This document shows positions 45,923-54,850 of a stretch of 64,000 nucleotides of DNA, one piece after another. A program made the position numbers and the translations under genes. Where the stretch lies: the NCBI GenBank assembly GCA_946186575.1, contig CAMHNO010000009.1, positions 1-64,000 of the forward strand, given 5' to 3'. Source of the stretch: an uncultured Prevotellaceae bacterium. Its GTDB lineage: Bacteria > Bacteroidota > Bacteroidia > Bacteroidales > Muribaculaceae. The notes beneath the pieces were generated by a model, which had not been told where the DNA came from, ran no database searches, and saw only the letters and a program-made list of their open reading frames with translations. Every line of letters begins with the position of its first letter. Positions within the stretch are counted from its first letter, which is position 1.

Positions 45923-46564
45923 TTAAGGTTTTTTGTAGAGGATGGTGAGGCCATCGCGCAGCGGCACAATCACGGTCTCCACTCGAGGGTCGCGTGCCAC
46001 GAGGTCGTTGAAGTCGAGGATGCCTTGAGTCTGGTCGTCCATCTTCTTGCCGTGCAGGTCCACCACCTTGCCGTCCCACAGGGTGTTGTCGGCGATGATA
46101 AATCCGCCAGGGCGTACATGGTCAATCACGAGGTTGAAATAATCGACATAGTGCCGCTTGTTGGCATCGATGAACACCAAGTCGAACTCGCCGCCAAGTT
46201 TTGGCACTATCTCGTTGCAATCGCCAATGTGCAGCTTGATTCTGTCGCCCACAGGCGATTTTGCAAAATGCTCACGCAAGAAGTCTTCCAGCTCATCCTC
46301 CACCTCGATGGTGTGTACTATGGCGTCGTCGTTAAGCAGCCCCTCGGCCATGCACTGCGACGCATAGCCCGAGTAGGTGCCAAGTTCAAGCACTCTCCTG
46401 GGCCTGATCATGCGAACGAGCATCTTCAAGAGCCTGCCCTGCAGGTGCCCCGAGCACATGCGCGAGTATAGCAACTCGATGTGCGTGTCGCGGTCGAGCT
46501 CATGCAGGTGATTAGGCTCGGCATCGATGTGCGCCAGTATGTAATCTTCAAGTTCTTGTGTCAT
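45923..46564 (-). CDS. SAM-dependent O-methyltransferase (caffeoyl-CoA-OMT family)
   Basis: 213 residues, class I Rossmann methyltransferase. Motif I LELGTYSGYASQCMAEGL binds SAM; EFDLVFIDANKRHYVDYFN carries the metal-binding Asp of the family, and FIIADNTLWDGKVV a second metal ligand. Members methylate catechol hydroxyls using Mg; the bacterial substrate is unknown, and some are reported as tRNA-modifying enzymes (TrmR). The gap after aroQ contains a stem-loop. Confidence 0.85.
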   Translation of the reverse strand: MTQELEDYILAHIDAEPNHLHELDRDTHIELLYSRMCSGHLQGRLLKMLVRMIRPRRVLELGTYSGYASQCMAEGLLNDDAIVHTIEVEDELEDFLREHFAKSPVGDRIKLHIGDCNEIVPKLGGEFDLVFIDANKRHYVDYFNLVIDHVRPGGFIIADNTLWDGKVVDLHGKKMDDQTQGILDFNDLVARDPRVETVIVPLRDGLTILYKKP

Positions 46565-46587
46565 TGTTGTGAGTTGCGGGTTATGAA

Positions 46588-46640
46588 CCTCGCTGATGAT
46601 GAATGAGCTGAAGGCTCGCGCTACTCCATCATCACCGAGG
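46588..46640. other. Long imperfect stem-loop between aroQ and the O-methyltransferase
   Basis: 46588-46601 (CCTCGCTGATGATG) pairs with 46627-46640 (CATCATCACCGAGG), 13 of 14 pairs. A second small stem inside uses GAGC at 46605 and GCTC at 46614. It is not followed by a T-run, so it is not a typical terminator. It could be a processing site or regulatory leader of the methyltransferase gene. Confidence 0.6.
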
Positions 46641-46655
46641 CTGAGACCTTAAAAA

Positions 46656-47099
46656 TTAACCATTTTCAGATTGTGCATTAAGCATTGCGTCGATAGACTC
46701 TATTGCCAGACGGTAGCTGTCGAGCCCAAAGCCCGCTATCGTGCCCACACAGGCGGGGGCTATTGCTGAGTGGTGACGCTCTGACTCTCGCTGGTACACA
46801 TTGCTCATGTGCACCTCCACCGCGGGTGCAGGCACGGCTCGCAGTGCGTCGGCAATCGCCAGGCTGTAGTGGCTGTAGGCTCCGGCGTTAATCACAATGC
46901 CGTCGGCTTCAAAGCCCGCACGCTGAATCTCGTTGACAATTTCTCCCTCCACATTGCTCTGGAAGAAAGTGAATTGCACATCGGGATAGGCGGCGGCAAG
47001 AACTTGAAAATAGCTCTCAAGTGATTGATTACCATAGATTTCGGGCTCTCTCTTGCCTGTCAGGTTCAGGTTTGGGCCATTGATAATTGAAATTTTCAT
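46656..47099 (-). CDS. aroQ: Type II 3-dehydroquinate dehydratase
   Basis: 147 residues. Third step of the shikimate pathway. Starts KISIINGPNLNLTGKREPEIYG, with the catalytic Tyr in EIYG and the Arg in GKREP. IVINAGAYSHYSLAIADAL and VEVHMSNVYQRESERHHS follow, with the catalytic His in VEVHMSN. The last residues (AMLNAQSENG) are encoded by heptamer-repeat DNA of the sort seen between genes here. The promoter -7 may be TAATTTTG (minus strand, 47127-47134). Confidence 0.95.
   Translation of the reverse strand: MKISIINGPNLNLTGKREPEIYGNQSLESYFQVLAAAYPDVQFTFFQSNVEGEIVNEIQRAGFEADGIVINAGAYSHYSLAIADALRAVPAPAVEVHMSNVYQRESERHHSAIAPACVGTIAGFGLDSYRLAIESIDAMLNAQSENG
46661..46688 (-). repeat. Heptamer repeat overlapping the 3' end of aroQ
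   Basis: Read on the plus strand, CATTTTC, AGATTGT, GCATTAA, GCATTGC are 7-base related units. They encode the final residues of AroQ on the minus strand. Confidence 0.55.
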
Positions 47100-47126
47100 A
47101 ACGGTTGTTGGTTAGGTTTAGAGTTA

Positions 47127-47134
47127 CAAAATTA
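47127..47134 (-). promoter_or_regulatory. -7 promoter element of aroQ
   Basis: Minus strand TAATTTTG matches TAnnTTTG, 28 bases before the start. Confidence 0.45.
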
Positions 47135-47197
47135 TCAAATTCTGCCTATTTGTTCCAATTTTCCATCAAAAAAATAGTTATTTTGTGAGTTTTATAT

Positions 47198-47205
47198 TAT
47201 ATTTG
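47198..47205 (+). promoter_or_regulatory. -7 promoter element of the zinc-ribbon gene
   Basis: TATATTTG matches TAnnTTTG, 26 bases before the ATG at 47232. Confidence 0.55.
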
Positions 47206-47231
47206 CAACAGAAATCATAAATTAGGCATTA

Positions 47232-48530
47232 ATGAAGTGTATTAATTGTTACAGAGAGATAAAAGACGGTCTCAAGTTCTGCAATTATTGTGGCTCAAAG
47301 CAGCCCAAGGATCGTGAGGCATATGAGAGGGAGCATCCTGAGCTTGCCGATGCTATGCCCGAAAGCGAAGTCATGGAACAAATCAAGCTCGCTCAAGAGG
47401 AACAGCAGCGACTTGAGGCCGAAGCCGAGCGTCAGCGACTTGAAGCTGAGGCCGAGCGTCAGCGCCTTGTCCAGGCTCAGCAGTCGGCCTTCCCCAATGC
47501 CGAGCAACTTGCAGGCGGCAACGAGGAATATAACATACCATCGATGGGCGATAGTCCTCAAGCAGGAGTGTCGTTCTTTCCCTCGGCCGGCAATAGCCCG
47601 GCACCGGGCTCAGCGCCAAGTCCAGCACCAGGCCCAGCACCAAGTCCGGTGCCATCGCCAGTTGCTCCCTCGCTCGATGGCGGCGAGCCTGAGCAGCAGT
47701 TTATCGCCCCGGTGACACCTGTGGTAACACCCCGCGTGATTCCCAGGGCCGAGCCGGCTCCGGTGCCATCAATTCAGCCGGCCATGCCCGGTTCGCAGTC
47801 GATGCCCTGCCCCGAATGTGGCACACCGCTGCCACCCATGGCATCTACCTGCCCCGCTTGTGGCTACTCGATAGGGGAGTCGACCGTGCTTGGCCAGTCT
47901 CTGCAGCCAGTGCAGCCCGTTCAGCCAATGCAGTCACCATCGGTTCCCGTCATGCCAATGGCTGGAGGCACTCCGCCTTCTGCCTCACCCCAGCAGTTGC
48001 AAAACAAGGTGAGCAAAAACAAGAGTCTAATCATTGCCGCAGCAGTGGTGATTGCCGTGGCGCTGATAGGCGGCATCATCTATGCCCTTAACTCTGGAGG
48101 ACAGGGTGTTGCCACCCATTCACAATATGCTACAAGCGGCACCGACGGTTACCAGTTAATGACAGGCATCACCAGCACCTCGGGATCTAACAACGGCGGC
48201 CTTGTGGAGCTGGGATCACCCATCAAACTTGAGGTGGCTGGCAGCGGCGACATGGTTGACCTCACGGCCGTTGTAACCCTCAAGCGCACGAGCAAGACTA
48301 AAGTTAACCACACTCCTCCCCAGCAAGTACTCACCATTGCTGGCCGTGATGCCGACAACAGCCATGTGTCCATCATCCTCAATGCCGACTCTGAGTCGTC
48401 GAAGAAGATACTGCAGTGGCTCTACCAGCCCGCAGGTACTGCTACCGATGTCAAGTTCAAAGGCCGGGTGAGAAAGCAAGACTTGGATTTAATCAACCAC
48501 AAGAGCACCAACAACACAATCAAATTATAA
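47232..48530 (+). CDS. Zinc-ribbon membrane protein of unknown function
   Basis: 432 residues. N-terminal zinc ribbon with CINC and CNYCG (residues 3-20), a charged coiled coil with a direct repeat (RLEAEAERQ, about 55-80), and a long Pro/Ser/Ala-rich linker. A second zinc ribbon (CPECGTPLPPMASTCPACGY, about 193-212) is followed by a membrane helix (SLIIAAAVVIAVALIGGIIYAL, about 260-282). An outside domain of about 150 residues follows, with beta strands. Topology suggests cytoplasmic zinc ribbons and a periplasmic domain. Possibly in an operon with the two secreted-protein genes downstream (gap 30 bases). Confidence 0.75.
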   Translation: MKCINCYREIKDGLKFCNYCGSKQPKDREAYEREHPELADAMPESEVMEQIKLAQEEQQRLEAEAERQRLEAEAERQRLVQAQQSAFPNAEQLAGGNEEYNIPSMGDSPQAGVSFFPSAGNSPAPGSAPSPAPGPAPSPVPSPVAPSLDGGEPEQQFIAPVTPVVTPRVIPRAEPAPVPSIQPAMPGSQSMPCPECGTPLPPMASTCPACGYSIGESTVLGQSLQPVQPVQPMQSPSVPVMPMAGGTPPSASPQQLQNKVSKNKSLIIAAAVVIAVALIGGIIYALNSGGQGVATHSQYATSGTDGYQLMTGITSTSGSNNGGLVELGSPIKLEVAGSGDMVDLTAVVTLKRTSKTKVNHTPPQQVLTIAGRDADNSHVSIILNADSESSKKILQWLYQPAGTATDVKFKGRVRKQDLDLINHKSTNNTIKL

Positions 48531-48560
48531 ATTAAGTCTAACATCAAAAAAAACTAAATA

Positions 48561-49493
48561 ATGAAAAATATAGCGATTAAAACAATATTGGTGGTGATGG
48601 CAGCTGTGATAGTCGGTGGCCTAGCTTTCAATGTCCAAGCCAAGAGAAGAACGGCTGCCAGTGTCAAGCCGGTGAAGGAGCTTGTGCCTGACATCACAAG
48701 AAAAGTGAGCGAGAAAGTGCTTAGCTATGACGAGTGCATTCAGTACAAGCAAGCGATAGAGAAACTGGTTTTGCCTTATTTCAAGAAGTCTTTCGACCGC
48801 AATGCTAAAACTGCGCAGCAAAAGACGGTGGCAGTGCTTGCTAAGCTCGATAAGTATGCCGAAGACGAGCTCGAGGCAGGCTCAAACTTTGAAATGGCCG
48901 ACGCCGGATATGTTCACGACATTGTGTACCGCTACAACACTTTCGCATCCTATTGCGAGCAAGTTGACAAGGCTCCCTCGGCTCAAGCACGCGATGCCAT
49001 CAAGAGTGAGGTAACTGCCTGGTTGCAGCTCGAGAATGACTTGCGCCACTATTGCGAGAATGCCGCTCAGGTGCGTTGCCTTGGCGGCTCTATGGCCATC
49101 CTTGAAGTGGCAGGAAGTGGCTGGTCGATAGCCGAGATGCGTAGCAAGGATTTTAACTCACTGTTGAAGGCTGGCTTCAATTCCACTCCCGCTACAGTTA
49201 AGATGGGCGAAACAGGCCAGGTGGCCACTCAGCTGGTTATTGAAATGAACAATGAGGCCAATGATCTGAGCCAGTTGCTTATCGAGGATGACCTGCGCGA
49301 TAATGCCGAATTTTACAAGCAGTTGTGCTCGGGAGTGACCGCCGCCGCCACGGGCATGACAGTTTCATTGCCCAAGTGGATTGAAGCACGCTACAAACTG
49401 CTGCAGTACTCTAAGAATCCAGATGCTGGTGTTGCCGCCACAGCTGCGTTGCTTGCCGCAATCAAGAAAACTGCGATTTACAACGAAGAATAG
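48561..49493 (+). CDS. Secreted helical protein of unknown function
   Basis: 310 residues. Signal peptide (MKNIAIKTILVVMAAVIVGGLAFNVQA), then mostly alpha-helical sequence with heptad-like patterns. I do not recognise a family. It follows the zinc-ribbon gene after 30 bases and precedes the DUF-type gene. The run of exported proteins 47232-53750 suggests a shared envelope function, but nothing in the sequence defines it. Confidence 0.7.
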   Translation: MKNIAIKTILVVMAAVIVGGLAFNVQAKRRTAASVKPVKELVPDITRKVSEKVLSYDECIQYKQAIEKLVLPYFKKSFDRNAKTAQQKTVAVLAKLDKYAEDELEAGSNFEMADAGYVHDIVYRYNTFASYCEQVDKAPSAQARDAIKSEVTAWLQLENDLRHYCENAAQVRCLGGSMAILEVAGSGWSIAEMRSKDFNSLLKAGFNSTPATVKMGETGQVATQLVIEMNNEANDLSQLLIEDDLRDNAEFYKQLCSGVTAAATGMTVSLPKWIEARYKLLQYSKNPDAGVAATAALLAAIKKTAIYNEE

Positions 49494-49526
49494 GCAGTGG
49501 GCTAAAGCACCTTAATCGGTGTGATT

Positions 49527-49597
49527 CCTAATTTTTTGCATAACCCTAATTTTTTGCATAACCCTAAATTTTTGCATAACCCTAAATTTTTTCAATT
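49527..49597 (+). repeat. 18-base tandem repeat ending at a start codon
   Basis: Four units, consensus CCTAATTTTTTGCATAAC. The first two are identical, the third differs by one base, and the fourth (49581-49597) changes its end to TCAATT and runs directly into the ATG at 49598. Confidence 0.95.
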
Positions 49598-50326
49598 ATG
49601 AAGACATTACTTGCTAAAGCATTGCCTGCACTGCTTGTTGTGCTGACGGTAGCATGCACTTTGCCTGATGCTCAATCACAGCGCCGTGCTAACCCTCGCA
49701 ACAGCACTCAACGCCACAGCCGTGGCAACGAGGTTGATGCGAAGAGGAAGAGTAGCGGCCAGTCAACCAATAGTAATAACACAGTAAGCCCCACCACATG
49801 GGAGCCCGACAAGGAGGTGACGGTCACCTTCAATCAGTTCCCTACCAGCCTTGCCGAGTGGAAGCGCATGCAGGAGCAGTTTGGCACCACGCCCGAGGGT
49901 GCCGTGGCGCTGCAGATTATGGCGTTTGAGCTATACCGCAACAATCGCACCGACGGCGAGGCGGCACTGCGGCTCAACAACACCGGCACCAACTATAACA
50001 GCACCGTCGAGAGGCTAAAAGAGATAATGGGCAAGGACCAATACTATGCCCGCCCCTACATCGCGCGGGCTATGTTGCAAGGTGCCACGCCCGAGAACGG
50101 CTACACCGTGCGCCCGCCTTACACCATTAGCCTCAAGGTTGACCCCAACAAGAAGTATCAGGAAAGCCAGTTGTTGCATGGCACTGTCATCTACCTGCTC
50201 ATCTACAGCAAGGGCTGGGACACCCCGTGGCGCGGCGTGGAGGTGGTGAAGCCCCAGGGCAGCGACTACTACGTGGTGAGCAACTGCCCCGCCATGTACA
50301 CACAGTGCAAAGAGGCGATTAAATAA
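49598..50326 (+). CDS. Exported protein, resembles DUF6935
   Basis: 242 residues. Signal peptide ends near TVACTLPDAQS; the Cys in VACT might be lipidated. A basic, Ser/Asn-rich linker follows, then a domain from about residue 70: FPTSLAEWKRMQEQFGTTPEGAVALQIMAFELYR, ARPYIARAMLQGATPENGYTV and WRGVEVVKPQGSDYYVVSNCPAMYTQCK. From memory this matches a Bacteroidales domain of unknown function (DUF6935); I cannot confirm. The 5' region is an 18-base tandem repeat. Confidence 0.7.
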   Translation: MKTLLAKALPALLVVLTVACTLPDAQSQRRANPRNSTQRHSRGNEVDAKRKSSGQSTNSNNTVSPTTWEPDKEVTVTFNQFPTSLAEWKRMQEQFGTTPEGAVALQIMAFELYRNNRTDGEAALRLNNTGTNYNSTVERLKEIMGKDQYYARPYIARAMLQGATPENGYTVRPPYTISLKVDPNKKYQESQLLHGTVIYLLIYSKGWDTPWRGVEVVKPQGSDYYVVSNCPAMYTQCKEAIK

Positions 50327-50328
50327 TG

Positions 50329-50356
50329 CATCATTCACAATGCATAATACAATAAA
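50329..50356 (+). repeat. Degenerate heptamer repeat
   Basis: CATCATT, CACAATG, CATAATA, CAATAAA in the gap between 50326 and the LRR gene at 50391. Same family as 4152-4179 and 4677-4704. Confidence 0.6.
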
Positions 50357-50390
50357 ATAACATTATTATTAATATCAAAATTAGTCAATT

Positions 50391-53300
50391 ATGAGAACAA
50401 AACTACTAAAAATCTTTACCGTTGTGCTCATGGCGGCAACGGCGTTGGGCAGTGCAGCCCAAGAGTTCTCGGTAGGTGACCTGATGTACAAGGTGTATGG
50501 TAGCAGCGTCTATTGTACCGGCTTGACTTCAGCGGCCCGAGGCAAACCCAACCTCAGTGTCATCATTCCGTCGTCGGTTGCCTACAACGGCACCACCTAT
50601 CGCGTGAATGGCGTCAACGCCAATTCTTTTAAGAACTGTACTAATATCATTGGTGTTACTATGCGCTTTGGTACGGCTTTCATCGAGAGCAACGCATTCG
50701 AGGGGTGCACGGCAATGACATACGTGCATCTGCCCAGCTCACTTAAGAGCATCTATAGTAACGCTTTCCTGGGTTGTACGGCATTGACGGCTGTATACTA
50801 TGCCGGTTTCACTTTCCCTATGTCGGGAGTATATTCAAATGCTTTCCCCACCAAGAGTGGCATGTACCTGTATATCCCCTATCAGTCGCGCAAGACTCCA
50901 GCAGAGTATAAGGCGCGGACGGGGTTCACACAGTTTACCAACGTCAGCTACTCCAATGCTGCCTTCGATATATGGTTTGTTGACGGTGGCACCTATTGCA
51001 TAGGCTGGCCCGACAACGACGGCCCCTCAGTGACACGTAGCGCGACACTCACCGGATATATCTCATCAAGTGATACTAACACCAGCGGTGGCACTCTTTA
51101 CAAGCCCACTAACCATACTTATTCAGCTGATGGGCTGTCGTTTGAGATAGATACCATTGGTGCCGATGCCTTCCAGGGCCAGAGTAATCTCAAGACCATC
51201 GACCTGACAGCACTGACAAAGCTCAAGCATTTTGGTTCACAGTATCAAAACACTGGAGTGCAGAATGTAACCCGACTGGTGCTGCCAAACTCCAACTTTA
51301 GTATTACCGCCAATTCTTTCCTGTGGTTTAATTCGTTGACGGCTTTTGAGCTGGCCTCGGGAAGCAATATTTACTCTATCTACAGCGGTTGCCTTTACAA
51401 CAAGAGCCAAACGACTTTATACAAAGTCCCCAATGCCAAGAGTGGCGCTATGAGTTATCCTTCTACCCTGACTAATGTGTGGAACTGGAGTCATGCCAAT
51501 TGCTCACAAATCACTAACGCCATGTTGCCCTACGGCGTGAAGACTATTAACAATGGAGCATTTGCTAACACTACCAGCCTTGACTATGTGCGCATCCCCA
51601 GCTCGGTTACCAGCTTGAGCAACGACCGCGTGTTCAATGGCACCAAGAGCAACAACTACATTTACTGCAACATGGCCAACCCGCCCACGGTGACGGCAAA
51701 CAACTACTTTGGCACCCACTCAGATATGCACCTGTATATTCCCTACGGCAGGGAAACGGCTTACTCAAATGCCGGGTGGACGGGATTTAAGTATGTCAAC
51801 TACGATGGTCGTCAGGCTTTCGACTATCCCAACATAGTGCCTACCACTACCAGCTATCATTACACAGTGACCAGCGGCGCCAGTGTCACCGGTGCCGATG
51901 GCAACTCCTATGGTGGTCGGGCACGGCTGGTGTGCAACGGTGCCACCAGCTATAACAATGGCCCAACCACAATCACCGTGCCTGCCAGTGTGACCATTGG
52001 CAGCAAGACCTACGTGGTGAACCGCATTGGTCATGATGCCTTCAACAACCGCACTGGCAACTCCTTCACAGTTGATGGTTGTGTGAACGTTGACACCATT
52101 GGTGCCTACGCCTTCCAGAACCAGAAAATCACCTCCTACGCTTTCACCCATAACCTGAAGTACATACAGGGTTATGCCTTCGACGGCGCGTCGCTCACAG
52201 GAACCGTGGCCTTGCCCTACGGCGTGGCCTTGCTTGGAAGTTGTGCCTTTGGACATGGCAAATACAGCCGCTTGGTTGTGCCCAGCTCTGTTGGCACAAT
52301 ATATGGTGATTTTTGCTCTGGCACCACCTCACTCACCGAGCTGGTGTTTAACAAGAAAACCAGCAATTACTACACCTACACAGGGTATGACTTGACTGGT
52401 GTGCCCGCCACCTGCAAAATACTCGTGCCCACGGGCGTGGTCGACCAGTATAAGCAGAACAGCGCACTGAGCAGCCGCGCCAGCTACATCAGTGCTGGTG
52501 CCTACGACTATGCCTATAATAATAATTATGGTAATGGCTCCTATTTCTTGACCATAACAAGCACCTCGTCAACCACCTACAACGGTACTACCTATGACGG
52601 TACGGCGAAGTATGTATATCATCCTAATATCAAGGTCCTTAGCTCCACTGGCAATTATGGCTTCTCAACCTATGAGTTTGACAAGACCGTCAACAGCGAC
52701 CAGCGCCGCTATCTCATCACCGAGATTGGCGACTCTACGCTCTACGGCTGCAAGTACACCGGTGGCGCAATTCCCGCTACGGTGAAACGCATTGGGCAGA
52801 GCGCGTTCCGCAGTAGCGATTATGCTGTCAACAACCTGGTGCTGCCCAGCGGACTCACATTCATCGGTCATGACGCCTTCTACAACAGCAAAATCACCGG
52901 CGAGGTGAAAATTCCAAGCTCGGTGACCACAATCGAGGAATATGCGTTCAACACCTCAACCCTGAGCTCGCTCTTCTTCTCCGACGCAGCACCCGCGATG
53001 GGAAAATATGTGTGGCATTCGGGCATTGGCACCGTGTGGGTTCCCAACGGGAATGCCAACAACTACCTGACAAAGGCCAACTCCTGGGGCACAACCTATG
53101 GCGACAAGCTGGCGCCATGGATCAAGCCCTATGCTGCCACACAGATGTTCAGCTCGGTGCTGCCCGTCAACCTCTCGGGAAGTAATGTGAGCGCTTATTA
53201 TGCCAGCGACTACACCAAGAGCGACAACGGCAAGGAAGTAAGGCTCACCAAGCTCAACCAGGCTCCCCCCAGCACTGGTATGCTATTGGTTGACCTTACC

Positions 53301-53750
53301 GTTGACAAAGAGACCCGCATCAGTCGTCCCACCACCAGCGTCTCGGCACCGGCAACCAACTACTTAGTGGCAACGCCATCTGCGTCGGTCAATGTCTATA
53401 ACCAGACGGTGGGCTACTACTGGGAATATCGCACGCCTGGCAACCTGCGCTTCGTTAGGCCAACCTCCAGCTATAGCACTGCCGCTGGCGGTGCTTACCT
53501 CAAGCTCAGCAGCAGCGAGGCCAGCGGCAAGAACGAGGTGTATACCACGCTCTACCCCAAGGTCAGCGGTGGTATTCCTGGCGACGTGAACGGCGACGGC
53601 CACGTGAGCAGTGTGGACATCACAGTTCTTTACAACTACTTGCTCAATAACGATAGCAGCGAGCTGGTGAACGGTGATCAGGACGGCGATGGCCACATCT
53701 CGAGTGTGGACGTTACTGTGGTCTACAACCTCATGCTCAGCAACAACTAA
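50391..53750 (+). CDS. BspA-like LRR surface protein with C-terminal dockerin repeats
   Basis: 1119 residues. Signal peptide MRTKLLKIFTVVLMAATALGSAAQ. Several blocks of BspA-type LRRs (ITEIGDSTLYGCKYTGGAIPATVKRIGQSAFRS and similar). A beta-rich stretch without repeats follows at about 920-1055. The last 55 residues are a dockerin-like doublet (DVNGDGHVSSVDITVL and DQDGDGHISSVDVTVV). Similar in plan to 782-4114, but here the dockerin is the true C-terminus. Transcription ends at the perfect hairpin downstream. Confidence 0.85.
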   Translation: MRTKLLKIFTVVLMAATALGSAAQEFSVGDLMYKVYGSSVYCTGLTSAARGKPNLSVIIPSSVAYNGTTYRVNGVNANSFKNCTNIIGVTMRFGTAFIESNAFEGCTAMTYVHLPSSLKSIYSNAFLGCTALTAVYYAGFTFPMSGVYSNAFPTKSGMYLYIPYQSRKTPAEYKARTGFTQFTNVSYSNAAFDIWFVDGGTYCIGWPDNDGPSVTRSATLTGYISSSDTNTSGGTLYKPTNHTYSADGLSFEIDTIGADAFQGQSNLKTIDLTALTKLKHFGSQYQNTGVQNVTRLVLPNSNFSITANSFLWFNSLTAFELASGSNIYSIYSGCLYNKSQTTLYKVPNAKSGAMSYPSTLTNVWNWSHANCSQITNAMLPYGVKTINNGAFANTTSLDYVRIPSSVTSLSNDRVFNGTKSNNYIYCNMANPPTVTANNYFGTHSDMHLYIPYGRETAYSNAGWTGFKYVNYDGRQAFDYPNIVPTTTSYHYTVTSGASVTGADGNSYGGRARLVCNGATSYNNGPTTITVPASVTIGSKTYVVNRIGHDAFNNRTGNSFTVDGCVNVDTIGAYAFQNQKITSYAFTHNLKYIQGYAFDGASLTGTVALPYGVALLGSCAFGHGKYSRLVVPSSVGTIYGDFCSGTTSLTELVFNKKTSNYYTYTGYDLTGVPATCKILVPTGVVDQYKQNSALSSRASYISAGAYDYAYNNNYGNGSYFLTITSTSSTTYNGTTYDGTAKYVYHPNIKVLSSTGNYGFSTYEFDKTVNSDQRRYLITEIGDSTLYGCKYTGGAIPATVKRIGQSAFRSSDYAVNNLVLPSGLTFIGHDAFYNSKITGEVKIPSSVTTIEEYAFNTSTLSSLFFSDAAPAMGKYVWHSGIGTVWVPNGNANNYLTKANSWGTTYGDKLAPWIKPYAATQMFSSVLPVNLSGSNVSAYYASDYTKSDNGKEVRLTKLNQAPPSTGMLLVDLTVDKETRISRPTTSVSAPATNYLVATPSASVNVYNQTVGYYWEYRTPGNLRFVRPTSSYSTAAGGAYLKLSSSEASGKNEVYTTLYPKVSGGIPGDVNGDGHVSSVDITVLYNYLLNNDSSELVNGDQDGDGHISSVDVTVVYNLMLSNN

Positions 53751-53792
53751 GCAAGAGTAGTGCTTGAGCTTGACTAAAGCTCTGGCCAAAGC

Positions 53793-53831
53793 AAAGTGGT
53801 CTCGAAGGTATGGTTCCTTCGAGACCACTTT
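53793..53831. terminator. Bidirectional rho-independent terminator
   Basis: Perfect 16-base-pair stem (53793-53808 with 53816-53831), 7-base loop, AAAG/CTTT at the base. It sits between the converging LRR and AraC genes. Confidence 0.88.
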
Positions 53832-53845
53832 TGCGTAAACATTTT

Positions 53846-54715
53846 TTAATGTGGCTCGTTTTGTTGTGGGTCAGTGTTTGATGCCTGCTTGCGGAAGTCG
53901 CCTGGCGACATGCCGGTGGCTTTGTTGAAAAACTTGCCCATGCTCGACTGGTCGGCAAATCCATACTCGTAGGAGATGGTTTTTATCGACTTGCCCGACA
54001 TGATCATCTCTTGCTTGATTTTGGAGATGAGGAACGAGGTGATGATTTCCTTGGCTTTGTGTCCGCTCTTGATTTTGCACACCTCGCTCAGATATTTGGC
54101 TGTGATGTTGAGCTTGTTGGCATAGAACGAGACTTCGTGTTCTTTTTTGACGTGCTTCTCGATGAGATCGATAAAGTTTCTGAAGTAAACATCGCCTTGA
54201 CCGTAAACAAACTTGCTCATGTTCTCGCTGTTGCCCCTGAGCATTGCCATGATGAGAATTAAGGAGCGGAAAGTGAGTGCCACAACTTCTTTGTGTCTTG
54301 AGCCTAATTGTGTGTGTTGCAGTCGCACGAGTGAGTCAAGATAGTTGGTGATGATGGCGAGCATGTTGCTGTCGTCAATGTTGACCTTGGGCTTAGTGTA
54401 GATCGATTCCATGAACCCGGTGGGAATTCCCACTATAGAGTTAAAGGCGAACGAAGCCATCGATATAACCACTACCGCCCTGAAGTCGTTGCTCATTCTT
54501 ATTGTGTTCTTGTAGAGCACGTTGCCCATGCACAGGCAATCGCCCTTGCGCAAGTGATGCTCTTGCATGTTGGTGTCGAGCAGGGCATCACCTTCATAGC
54601 ACATGATGATGCATGTGTATCTTGAATCGATGGGAGTGGTGGCGTTGGTGTCACTATTCTTGGTTAACTCAAAAACGCAGTAGCCATTTTTCTCTATTAT
54701 ATCTTTATGACTCAT
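53846..54715 (-). CDS. AraC-family transcriptional regulator
   Basis: 289 residues. C-terminal double helix-turn-helix: VSFYANKLNITAKYLSEVCKIKSG and ISYEYGFADQSSMGKFFNKATGMSPGDFRK. The N-terminal ~180 residues look like a cupin-type sensor (ISMASFAFNSIVGIP). The ATG at 54715 is preferred: the longer frame starts with a GTG inside the -7 promoter. Targets are unknown; neighbours on both sides are envelope genes. Confidence 0.92.
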   Translation of the reverse strand: MSHKDIIEKNGYCVFELTKNSDTNATTPIDSRYTCIIMCYEGDALLDTNMQEHHLRKGDCLCMGNVLYKNTIRMSNDFRAVVVISMASFAFNSIVGIPTGFMESIYTKPKVNIDDSNMLAIITNYLDSLVRLQHTQLGSRHKEVVALTFRSLILIMAMLRGNSENMSKFVYGQGDVYFRNFIDLIEKHVKKEHEVSFYANKLNITAKYLSEVCKIKSGHKAKEIITSFLISKIKQEMIMSGKSIKTISYEYGFADQSSMGKFFNKATGMSPGDFRKQASNTDPQQNEPH

Positions 54716-54750
54716 TTTTGTTAAGGTCCTTTCTCTTTTCTTTTGGGGCA

Positions 54751-54758
54751 CAAAGATA
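54751..54758 (-). promoter_or_regulatory. -7 promoter element of the AraC regulator
   Basis: Minus strand TATCTTTG matches TAnnTTTG, 36 bases before the chosen ATG. Confidence 0.55.
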
Positions 54759-54850
54759 CATCTATTTTAATAAATATGCAACAAAAAAGATAATTAAACA
54801 ATTAATATGGTATAAATGTAACAATTACGTAATTATTATTGCTTGAGCTT

